Below are positions 1 through 9,300 of a stretch of 41,178 nucleotides of DNA, one piece after another. The stretch spans positions 1,181,688 through 1,222,865 of the forward strand of contig NW_027152213.1 in the NCBI RefSeq assembly GCF_004359215.1, given 5' to 3'. Made by a program: the position numbers and the translations under genes. The DNA is from Bremia lactucae. Lineage: Eukaryota; Oomycota; Peronosporomycetes; Peronosporales; Peronosporaceae. Within the stretch, counting starts at the first letter, position 1. Every line of letters starts with the position of its first letter. The notes below the pieces were generated by a model that had not been told where the DNA came from, searched no databases, and was given only the letters and a program-made list of their open reading frames with translations.

Positions 1-72
1 TCCTTGGTTTAGCGGCGTACTTGCACAAGTACTCTCGCAATTATGCAGAGATGACAGTTCATCTTTCGTCTC

Positions 73-600
73 TTGAAAAAAATGGAGAAATGGTTATGGA
101 ACGCTGATTGTCAGCGTTCCTTTGAAGGTATCAAGCAACGCTTGATGCAATCGTCCATCTTGGCGATTGCAAATCAAGACAGACCATTTGATGTGGTCTA
201 TAACGCCAGCGATTTCGCAATTGGCTGTGCGCTAGTGCAATACGATACAGACGGCGCGGAGCGCGCGTCGTCTGTTACCAATCACGTATGCTGCAACCGG
301 CTGAACGCAATTACCCAGTGCATGACAAGGAACTTCTTGCCATGAAATATGCATTGGCTAAATTTGGGGTCTATCTCCTAGGAGATAGACCGTTCATCGT
401 ATATACGGACCATGCGTCGTTACGCACGGCCGTAAACAGCCCACACCTCTCGCAAAGAATGGCGAGGTGGCTATCCTTCTTCGAGGAGTATAATTACTCC
501 GTGGAATATAAACCAGGACGACTTAATGTCGTCGCTGATGCGTTATCACGCCGAATTGATTTCGAGTCGGCTGTGCACACCAACAGTGAAAATAATCCCA
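73..600 (+). pseudogene. Gypsy pol: RNase H domain (frameshifted)
   Basis: Two overlapping frames together give a gypsy-type RNase H. The first (73-about 290) carries the YNASDFAIGCALVQ motif, equivalent to the family's DASDxAIGAVL start. The second (288-707) continues with ERNYPVHDKELLAM, the YTDHASL motif with its catalytic Asp, and ends with the diagnostic NVVADALSRR at about 530-555. The shift between frames near 285-300 means no intact protein can be made. A hydrophilic spacer follows before the integrase. Confidence 0.85.
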
Positions 601-703
601 CTGTTGCAACTCTCACTACGAGGGTTATGTCATCAAATTTGCTTGATGACATAAAAAAGCCTACGCAGAAGATAAGGACCTTCTGCGTTTACTGGATCAT
701 CAA

Positions 704-1051
704 ATGAATCCATCCGATAAATCTTTTAAAAATTTACCGGCTTTATATCGATACACAACACGCAACGGCTTATTGTATTACACAGCCGTTACTGGCGACA
801 CTCCACGTGTGGTCGTCCCGACTCACAATGATTTGCGCTTGCGCATCATGTATGAGTGTCACGATGCTCCAACAAGTGGACATCGTGGACGTGAGAAGAC
901 TTACCTCACAGTAAGTCGCGACTTTTACTGGCCCCGCCAGTATCAGTTTGTGCGCAAGTACATTCGAGCTTGCGAGGTATGTCAACGGGTGAAGCCTAGC
1001 CCTTCATCCCGTGCACCTCTCCAATCTCTACCACTTCCGGCAGGGATATAG
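704..1051 (+). pseudogene. Gypsy pol: integrase zinc-binding (H2C2) domain, ends at an in-frame TAG
   Basis: The 115 codons read through the integrase N-terminal zinc-binding domain: His in YECHDAPTSGHRGREKT, the hallmark DFYWPRQ block, and the CEVCQRVKPS cysteine pair. This H-x-H...C-x2-C arrangement binds zinc and contacts retroelement DNA. The frame stops at TAG (1049-1051) just before QSVSMDF, where intact relatives have Trp, so it is most simply a nonsense mutation. The frame resumes immediately at 1052. Confidence 0.85.
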
Positions 1052-1570
1052 CAGTCCGTATCTATGGACTTCGTCTTCGGATTTCCCGAAGACGATCACA
1101 AAAACCATGGAATCCTTTATTTTGTAGACAGATTCAGCAAGATGGTACATCTTGCTGCAGTACCAGAGTCGATTACGGCTCCGAGTTGTGCCCGTGTCTT
1201 TATCGACACGGTATTCAAACTCTTTGGGTTACCCCGTGAATTAGTCTCGGATAGAGATCCGAGATTCACGGCGGCGTTCTGGCAATCCGTGTTCCGATCT
1301 CTCGGAACACGGCTGACTATGTCAACATCCGATCACCCAGAAACGGATGGTCAAACAGAACGCGTAAATCGCGTCCTCGAAGAGATACTTCGAGGTTACG
1401 TCCAATCGTATCCGAATTGGAGCGAGTTTTTACCGATGGTCGAATTCGCCATCAATAATTCGGTGCATGCGTCTACAACGCATACACCGTTCTTTGTGAA
1501 TGGCTTACGCCATCCACGCATACCCACCCAATTAGGGGGATCCTCTATTTTAAGGGGGGAGTGGACTCGC
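1052..1570 (+). pseudogene. Gypsy pol: integrase catalytic core (D,D-35-E type)
   Basis: Catalytic acids are visible in order: Asp in SMDFVFGFP, Asp in LVSDRDPRF, and Glu in ETDGQTERVNRVLEE. The block FAINNSVHASTTHTPFFVNG follows and is typical of Ty3/gypsy integrases. The enzyme would insert the cDNA into the host genome. The frame then enters a hydrophilic stretch (1560-1720) and stops, so the copy lacks an uninterrupted C-terminus. Confidence 0.9.
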
Positions 1571-1819
1571 ACGAGCAAATCCAATTCTGGCCCATGCTCA
1601 TCACGCGTCGAAGTTAACAACGACGCGAGTGATGTCGATGTCGAAGATATCGACATCGAAGATGAGAATGATCTCATGGCAGTACGCACAAAGCGTACTA
1701 AAAAAGAAAAAAACAAATGAGTCAGCAGAAGAGTTTCTGCTGACTCGAGAATCAGTAATACGTTTCGTACAGGATTCCAATGCGTTAGCATTGGACCGTC
1801 AGAAACGGAACGCAGACAA

Positions 1820-2113
1820 ACATGGAAGAGCAAACGTTCTTTCATTAAAAATTAATGACCTAGTACTACTTTCTACGGTAAACTTACCTAAGCGTGTAGT
1901 CACTGATGTGGTAGCAGTAAACTACTACCCAAGGTCATTGGGCCTTTCCGTGTACTGTTTCGCAGAGGCAATGCGTACACAATAGAATTGCGACGTAGGA
2001 TGCGAACGCATCCTACGTTTTAAGTTGGTCGGCTCCGCCCGTACCATCGGTACGCGGTTCCTTCCGAGGACGGATCTGAACACCCTTTAAGAATCCCCAA
2101 AAGATTCTTGTGA
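1820..2113 (+). pseudogene. Gypsy pol: integrase C-terminal barrel and THPTF/VGRL motif (broken)
   Basis: The piece NVLSLKINDLVLLST followed, after frameshifts, by GPFRVLFRRGNAYTIELR and MRTHPTF-stop-VGRLRPY is the integrase C-terminal SH3-like segment and the conserved motif that precedes the chromodomain linker. The TAA at 2021-2023 sits where relatives have Tyr. After the motif the frame runs to a stop near 2113, and another frame stays open through the linker to about 2480. Confidence 0.75.
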
Positions 2114-2410
2114 TCGCGAACCAGGTTCTCATGTTGAACCTGAAGTTTCTCATGCCGGGTCCGAAGATCCTCGAAACCGCGATGAGCGGAAAACAGCTCA
2201 TCACGAAGAGCGTGATATTATCGTTCGTACTCTAACATGGAGTACACACTCTTCGAACGGTCGCTTAACCGTTCAATATGTTGAGCCTGCACCGTCTGCT
2301 CTAACGCGCGACGTTTACCGCGCTCGTGATCAAGTCCCTCCTCCAAATCATGAAGGAAGCGATCGAGTTTGTCGATCTTCGACTCTAGATCCGACGCATG
2401 GGTCGGATCT
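2020..2410 (-). other. Antisense coiled-coil reading frame overlapping gypsy pol C-terminus
   Basis: On the minus strand about 130 codons, interrupted by one TAA near 2220, read as a heptad-rich coiled coil containing THASDLESKIDKLDRFL, GKRRALEQ and HEKLQVQHENL. It terminates at TAA (2022-2020), overlapping the pol stop at 2021-2023 tail to tail. The right-hand gypsy element (39996-40367) has a coiled coil at the same place relative to its pol and shares the ADLES/SDLES signature. It may be a real antisense ORF or a shadow of the hydrophilic pol linker. Confidence 0.45.
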
Positions 2411-2429
2411 AATTTTCCTCCTCCGCCAC

Positions 2430-2645
2430 AACCATTGGTGGATTCCCACGGTGGTCAACGTGTCTTTGTGGAACGTATTCTAGACCACCGTGATGTGAAG
2501 GGGTAACGAACGAGTTATCTGTTTTGCTGGCGCGGTTATCCACCTTCGCATGACAACTGAAAGCCTCATTCCCAGCTGGTTGTTGACATTGAAGGCCTCG
2601 CCCGTCAGTATGACGAGACCCATCCGACGGATCAGAAGGTCGATC
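2430..2645 (+). pseudogene. Gypsy pol: C-terminal chromodomain remnant
   Basis: The plus strand reads PLVDSHGGQRVFVERILDHR, then, after a stop and a gap in the motif, YLFCWRGYPPSHDN-stop-KPHSQL and VVDIEGLARQYDE. This is the chromodomain pattern of oomycete gypsy elements (aromatic cage strand, RW-x-GYPP, the W-E/K-P turn, C-terminal helix). The stop after HDN sits at the normally invariant Trp. Chromodomains of this kind target integration to marked chromatin. Assigned by family pattern; at least two stops are present. Confidence 0.7.
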
Positions 2646-2691
2646 GAAAAACATGCGCTACTGGCGCTTGTAAATCGATTGCAAAACGTCA

Positions 2692-3132
2692 ATCGCATCG
2701 CGCATCTCGATAGAGATGCGAGCCCTTCCTCAGGGCGAAAGAAAGGGAATATACATCCCCTTTCACTCGTTTCTTGTTGTCGACACAACAATGACAGGGA
2801 TCACCCCGCGTGAGGCATGGAAGTCCTGCCTCACGAGTTAAATAATGCAATTTGATGATTGCACCAGTTGGAGTTTGATTCTTAAACTTAACGCGAATCG
2901 CGTTAAGTCTATGAAGCCAAGCTTCGCGTCCAATGTCTTTGACATTGCGAATGGAAGCACTCCAGGCTTGTATCAACGAGATTAAATCTCGTTTGTTGAC
3001 GCCACTGTACCATTGATTCATTAGAAAAGCATCGAGAAAAAATCTTCTTAGCGCGAAAGTTCTTCGCGCTGGGATCAAGACCATATAGCTTTCGTATTCA
3101 AATTCAAATTCAAATCCATATTTCTTCACCAT
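2692..3132 (-). pseudogene. Antisense ORF of the gypsy element, N-terminal part missing
   Basis: This is a 147-codon minus-strand frame. Composition and pattern look protein-like: WYSGVNKRDLISLIQAWSAS, a helix with GREAWLHRL, TPTGAIIKLHYL and a small Cys/His cluster CHCCVDNKKR. I do not recognise a named domain. It stops before the region of the antisense coiled coil, so if both belong to one gene there are frameshifts between them. Its upstream end coincides with the start of the MULE-like segment, so the N-terminus may have been cut off by that insertion. Confidence 0.4.
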
Positions 3133-3189
3133 CCCTCTTGCTCCTCCAGCTGAAGAAACATACCGATCAATTGCGATAGCAAAAGAAGC

Positions 3190-5357
3190 TCTTCAAGCTC
3201 ACTCTGAAGCTGAACAATACGATATTTGCACTTTTCGCTCATAAAGGTATGGAAAGGGTGTGGAACAGCCAATGAAGAGCATTCTTTTTAGATGCAAATA
3301 TCATGGGGTCTACAAGTATGAGGGACATGGTGCAAGGCCTGCACAGAAATCAAGGAAAACAGGCTGCCATTTTAGAGTAAAACTAGTACGGACTGTGCTA
3401 GGATTCGTCAAGTCAATGAATTGGATAATACTTGGACTGTGATACTTGTTGAAACAGGACCCAACCATGAACCTGCTGATGTAGTAGCATATCCTCGAGT
3501 GAGGAACAAGGCAATCCACCAGAACATGCCGCTCATTTTGCAACAAACCCTTGCAGGTGTTGCACCTCGCAATATTTTGCGCACTCTGCAACTTGCTGAC
3601 CAAAGCAGCTGTGCAACTGCTCAAGATTTATACAATGCAAAAAAATTGTTGCGGCGACAGAAACTTGGAGGCCGCTCACCTCTGGAAACACTGCTTGACC
3701 ATTAGCAAACTCCGATGCCAAATGGGTATTGAAGCGAGACGATAATCAAATTTTAACGCACTTATACATAGAGCCCACCACAACCGCAACAGTTTTGCAC
3801 AGTGGTGTGGAAATCTGGTGTTTGTTATGAAATCAACATACAAGAGAAACAAGCACAAAATGCATATCTTTCGCTGCGTCTCCTTAACTTCCACCAACCA
3901 AACATACACTGTGTTCTTTGTTTCCTTCCAGCGGAAACTAGGGAGCACTATGAATGGACCTTGGCACAATTTCAAGAGGTAAGTAGCATTTTCCTCGTCT
4001 TATTCCTTGCAGTGTTTTATATTTTTTCTTACTGATGCAGTTCCTTAAATATTAGAGTTTGGGTAGTAAAAACATACCTTGCAATAATCTCGTCTTTGTA
4101 ACGGACCGTGAGATGCCATCATGAATGGACTTGCAATCCTGTTCCCCTCTTGCAAAAATATGTCGTGCATTTGGCATATCGAAAAAAATATTCTCGGAAA
4201 TGTTCGCAAGCATTTTCCTGCTGGAAGTGAAGGACAGATGGCGTTTGATTCATTGATGAGGGAGCATTGGAAGGCTGTTGTCAATGCAGCAGCGGAAGAA
4301 AGGTACCAAGAGGCAGTGCAATCCCTCTCGCAGTTTTGCCCTGCAGAAACCTTCAATTATATTCAATAGCAATGGTTGCCTTACAAAGAAAAAAATGCCA
4401 GGGCATGGTTAAAAACAAGAACCATTTTGGGCACACTTAGACACAACGAGTGGAGAGTGCACACTACGGCCTTAACAGATGGATGCAGTCTTCAACAGGT
4501 GACCTACATGTCATTCATAAGATAATCGACCAAGCCTGCCTATTTAAGCTCAATGAGATAAAGAAGCAGATCGCAAATGACAAAACTTGCCGCCTTACCC
4601 CTTTAGGCGACGGGATATTATGGCAGCATGTGATAAAAAGTGAGCCAAAAAATATGTTGAAAAGCATGTCTCATTGCATTCCAGATCTCACTGTGTACTT
4701 TTCCTAACTATGCCTATGTCATCTTTAGATCTCCAGTCATGCATTAAAAGCAGCACACCAGCAGTCATTACACCGTTTTGAAGCTGAACTTGGTACCTGT
4801 GATGGTAATTGCTGTTGGCAACTGATTATATGTAGTATGGGATGGCCCTGTGTGCATCGATTCCTCCTTCCTACCCCGCTCTCTGTGGAAACCTTCAACA
4901 AGCACTGATGGCTTGATCAATTAGCACCAACAACTGCCATCAGACTAGATCTCACCTTGCCAGTTGCCTCCACAAGCCATGCACCATCCTTTCAACAGTC
5001 AGTTAAACGAATAACAGCAGAGTTTCAATAGGCACTCCCTCGATTGCAAAGATAATGGATGAGACCTTCTCCAGAATAGAGGAAAGTGGTAATGCGGCTA
5101 CTGTTCTTGACCCTGTGCTTCAGAGTGGTCGTGGTAGGCCTGCAGAGTCGCTTAGTGCCACAGTGCTGCGTCGTGACCTTTCGTTTTATGAGCACGCCAT
5201 GGTTTTAGAGGCAGCAAGAGTTGAACCTAGTACCTCTGTCAGTGTCACTGTCAGTGAGAGAACGCGTGCCCAACCTACTTGCCGGCGTTGCCTTCAAGTT
5301 GGTCATACCAGGGCCAGTCACAGATGCCCCCTTCGGCCAGCAGCACAAAATTCGTAA
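3190..5357 (+). pseudogene. Degenerate MULE transposase (FAR1-like zinc domain, DDE core, SWIM, zinc knuckle)
   Basis: Fragments in order on the plus strand are: a FAR1/WRKY-GCM1-type zinc domain with CKYHGVYKYEGHG, SRKTGCHFRV and NHEPADV (about 3285-3490); a linker helix; a transposase core with the FVTDRE aspartate near 4095, a CIWHIEKNIL block (4150-4200) and a VESAHYGLNRWM glutamate block (about 4452-4490); a SWIM-like C..GWPCVH segment (about 4795-4865); and a C-terminal zinc knuckle CRRCLQVGHTRASHRCP (5282-5330). A GT-AG intron is likely at about 3979-4040. The frame changes several times and the first catalytic Asp appears lost, so this is a fossil. Terminal inverted repeats were not found. 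Confidence 0.75.
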
Positions 5358-5420
5358 CGTTATATACATTTGTAGTCCATTAATCTCTAGAAATAAGAAA
5401 AAAACTAAACTCCGGTGGGA

Positions 5421-5960
5421 ATGATATCTCCCTTAATATTTTATACAAAAGGTAGATAATATTTGGAGAATATTATCTTACGTAGTAATATTCGGAAAGC
5501 TTATCGATTAGTAGATATAGCCATTATATCTACTTGCTCCGCGGTCCAGTCAGCGCTGGACGCACGCAAAGAAAGAGACAGATGAGATTTTACTACATGT
5601 TTAGTATCAGTATTTAAGTAAGTAAGTATATAAGATAGAAAACAGAAGAACTTAACTATAATAAATACAGCTTACTTTTAACCCTCTTTATAGCAAGTGT
5701 TTTAAAGAGAGTCTTCCTCTGCACGTACTAGTGTACGTGAAGTGACGTGAGGCACCACTCGCACTGAAGCAGTGCGAAGTGGACTTGTACTGAAGCAGTA
5801 CAAGTCAGCAGTCCCCCATTACGCTTGCGCTGCGATCGGTTAGAGTAATAAGCCTTCCTAAGGTAGGCATTAGTTGCCACTTGTTCGAAGAACCACTGAG
5901 TCCCTTAGTGTAACGGGGCACTACGACTTGTACTGTTTCAGTACAAGTCCACTTCACACT
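5421..5960 (+). repeat. LTR-like noncoding region with nested palindromes
   Basis: No gene is visible. The segment follows a purine-rich run (5390-5420), starts TGATATCTCCC, has a TATATAAGATAG box (about 5626-5637) and an AATAAA (about 5660), as expected of a retroelement U3-R-U5. It contains palindromes such as ATAATATT/AATATTAT and GTCCAG/CTGGAC. Near its right side are a pair of 35-nt inverted repeats (5772-5806 and 5925-5959). It may be the 3' LTR of the left gypsy element, displaced by the MULE insertion. The right border is unresolved. Confidence 0.45.
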
Positions 5961-6375
5961 GCGTAAGTCTATAGAACCAAGGGACTCTTTAAGTTCAAAG
6001 TCTTTCTCTGACTTTAGGAGCGAGGCAGCCTAGCAACTTAAAAAAGAGCTAAAATGAAAACTTTCCTTCCAAAAGCAATTAGCCATTTTTTTGTAAATAC
6101 CATCATTCGGGCCTTAAAAGGCAAATTTAAAGCACGATTAATAATTGATCCAAAGTGCTTGATCCGTTTAGAGTTTTCCACATATTCTTATAATCTCGTT
6201 GAGTCCATCAATAGTAGTTTTAGTCAACATTATATCTCAAGTTCACCTAGAGATAGTTTTGCGAGATTGACCCTTAATCGGCTCGACAAATATCATATTT
6301 TTGAGGTTTTAGCGTTGACCAGTCATTTGTGCATTTGCCGTTAATCACTCATTTTATCTTGATTGATTGACAACC
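5961..6375. other. Upstream region of importin-4 copy 1; no gene seen
   Basis: About 415 bases between the LTR-like region and the importin start. A 96-codon frame at 6054-6344 has no family resemblance and crosses the duplication boundary (6183), so I do not call it a gene. Sequence from 6185 onward is repeated at 16520 onward; sequence to the left is not repeated. Confidence 0.6.
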
Positions 6376-9300
6376 ATGGCTGAATATACGCCAGAGCAGC
6401 TGGAGGCGTGTCTGCTACAGCTGACGCACCCGGATACGGAGCAAATCAAGCAGGCAGAAGTGGTGCTAAAGGCCTACACCAAGAAGATCGCATCAGTTGG
6501 GGGACTGCTTTTGCAACTCCAACTATCGACCAAGCCCGAAGTGCGACAGCTGGCCGCGCTCATGCTGCGAAAGAAGATATTTAAGCATTGGCCTAAGCTA
6601 GAGGCTACTGCTCAGGCCCAGACTAAGCAGGTACTGCTCAGTCGTGCAGCTGAAGATCCCGTACACGTTGTGCGCTCTACTGTAGCGTCGCTCATCTCAG
6701 CGCTGGCTTTGCACGAAGTGCCCCTTGGCAAATGGCCCGAGCTCATGATTTTTATTAATACCTCTGCCAGCAGTGCTAATGTTGACCAGCGTGAAATGAG
6801 CATGAAGTTATTGCAGCTATTGGGCGAGAGTATGGGCACGTCGCTCCAACCGCACTTTAATGACCTCAAACAACTATACGCTAAAGCTCTGCAAGACCCC
6901 GAAAACCTTAAGGTGCGCGTAGGTGCTATGCGTGCAGCTTGTAGCCTTGTTGAATTTCTTGAAGAATCGGACCTTCGTGGCTTTCGCGACCTCGTGCCGC
7001 TTATGATCACTGTACTACAGCAGTGCGTGGCCAACGGGGCCGAAGCTGAGGCTGTAGAGTTTATGGACGTATTCTCCGAGATTGCATCACATCCGTTTCC
7101 TATTTTAGACCAAGCTTTTCCCCAATTTATTGAGTTATTGCTCCAGATTATCCTTGCAAATCAGCTTGAATCAAGTACTCGCGCATCAGCCAGTTATGCC
7201 ATGGGAGAATTTATTAAGAAGAAGCCCAAGACCATTGGAAAGAAGAGTCTCGTTGCCAAAATCTTCACGACGATGCTAGACATTGTTGCTGCCGACGAAG
7301 CCGTTTCGTGTGGTCTCATCTCGAACCTGCTCGAGCGTGAGGGCAAGACGGGAGGTGAAGACGAAGATGAGGACGACGATTCTCCGGGCCACATGGCTCA
7401 GCAGACGCTTGACTCTCTCGCTCTGAGTGTGCCTGCCAAGTATTTGAACCCAGTGGTGTTTGGTATATGCAACGAATACATTACTGCTCAGGACGCCCGT
7501 AAGCGCAAGGCTGGTGTGCTGACACTTGGTATTTTATCAGAAGGGTGTTGTGAGTTCATGTGCCAAAACTTGAACGAGCTACTTCCTGCTGTGTACCGCG
7601 TTGCTCAGGACCCTGATCAGCACGTACGTGAGGCCGCGTGTTTTGCTCTCGGTCAGTTTGCCGAGTTCCTGCAGCCCTTAATAACGGACCACTACACCGA
7701 TATTCTACCAATTGGCCTCACTCTACTTGACGATGCATCCAAGGTGATCAAGGCCACGGCCTTGTATGTACTAGATGAAATTACACAAAGCATGGAGAGT
7801 GATCAGGTGTTGCCGTATCTTGACACACTCGTGACCAAATTAGTAGCTGTGCTTCGTACAGGATCTCCACAATTGCAGAAAATGGCGCTGGACGCGCTTG
7901 GTTCTATTGCTATTGGGGCCAAAGACGCTTTTCTGCCCTATTTCCCGTCAGTTGCTGAGCTTATCCAGCCCTTTTGGGGCATCATAGATCCGAAATTCTA
8001 CTTTTTGCGGGGTGCTGCGATTGAGTGCCTAGGCTATCTGGCTACGGCTCTCGGCAAAGAGCCCTTTCGTCCGTATTTTGCACCTTCAATGCCGTTCGTC
8101 TTTTCATCATTTGAGCTTGACGACTCGGAGCTCAAGGAACAAGCTTTCGTGTACTTTATTAACGTTTCAAGCATCTTCAAGGAAGAGTTTGCACCGTTCC
8201 TTGAGCAGGCTGCCATGCACGTGCTGCAAGCCATTGTAAGCGATGAAGGACTTCGCGTAATGGACGACGATGAGGATGTTCTTGGTGGCGTGGACTCTGA
8301 CGATGAAGAGAACGAAGACGACAACGTGTTGCGCCATATCAGTATTCGAACAGACGCGTTAAACTCAAAAGTACGCGCTGTCGCAGCCGTAGAGGAGCTT
8401 GCTTTAAATTGCGGTGGCGCTGTGTTTGAGCCATACATTCCGAAATTTCTCGAGGCATTAGCTCCACTTACTGAGTACATTCATGAGGACGTACGTGGTG
8501 CAGTGGCTGAGGCTTTGGCTGCTCTTGTTATCTGCTCATTTGAAGCCTCACATGCCATGAGCAGCGACGTGCAGGTTTGGAATAAGGGCGACTTTAACAA
8601 GAACATTTTGTCGCCCAACAATGCTGTGATTGCATCTGCTGTGATGAAGAGTTTGGTGGAAGAGCTTTTGGAAGACCCTGAAGAAGTTGTTGTCGAGAAG
8701 GCTTTTAACGCAATCAAAGCCATGAGCGCCCGTGTGGGCCCCGTCGTTACGATGGACCATATGAATGAGCTGATGCGTATTACCAAGACGGTACTTTCTC
8801 ACGAGCACATATGTCAAACGACTCACGAAGAGGACGAGGACGACGACGAAGAAGAAGGGGGGTCAGTGCTTGAAAGTGCGTCGGAGCTGATTGGCGTACT
8901 TGCTAAATGCTACGGCGAACACTTTCTGTCCGCTTTTCAGGAGCTTTTTCCAGCGCTGCTGGCGTTTGCTACCGGTCTACGGGCTGTGCGCGATCGTGCC
9001 GCTGCTGTTGGTTGCTTTGCCGAGGTGCTCCGTGAGTTGGGACCTGGTGCTCTAGGCCTAGTGGAGAGCGTGTATCCCGTGGTCCTGCAGGGTCTTACGT
9101 CAGATAACTACGTACTGAAGGCCAACAGCGCTTTTTGCATGGGTGTTCTTGCAGAAATTAGCGGTGAAAAACTTACTAGCGCATACGAGCAGATGCTTCA
9201 GGCTCTACGGCCTCTGTTTGAGACTTCAGGTAATGACGAAGTTGTGACGGACAACGCATGTGCAGCTGTGGCCCGCATGATTATGGTTGGCAGCGCCAAG

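Larger units (their letters stand above)
1..2660 (+). mobile_element. Degenerate Ty3/gypsy retrotransposon (chromovirus-type), 3' part of pol
   Basis: The order of remnants is RNase H, zinc-binding integrase N-domain, integrase core, SH3-like C-terminal barrel, hydrophilic linker and chromodomain, which is the arrangement of chromodomain-bearing Ty3/gypsy pol genes. The 5' part (gag, protease, most of RT) lies outside the window. The frame is broken by several frameshifts and stops, so this copy is dead. Two stops replace residues normally aromatic in the family: the TAG at 1049-1051 where Trp is expected before the integrase QSVSMDF motif, and the TAA at 2021-2023 inside the THPTF-VGRLRPY motif. 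The coding sequence is unusually rich in perfect short inverted repeats (see findings). Confidence 0.9.

Noticed and set aside
6054..6344. 96-codon plus-strand frame upstream of importin-4
   Set aside because: No family resemblance, low-complexity composition, and it straddles the edge of the duplicated block.
6367..6375. TTG start nine bases upstream of the importin-4 ATG (also for GH81, gamma-COP, H2B and the JmjC gene)
   Set aside because: A eukaryotic nuclear gene should start at ATG; each has a well-placed ATG downstream.
8034..8480. Ser-rich minus-strand frames inside importin-4 (also 18369-18815)
   Set aside because: Antisense shadows of acidic Asp/Glu codons.
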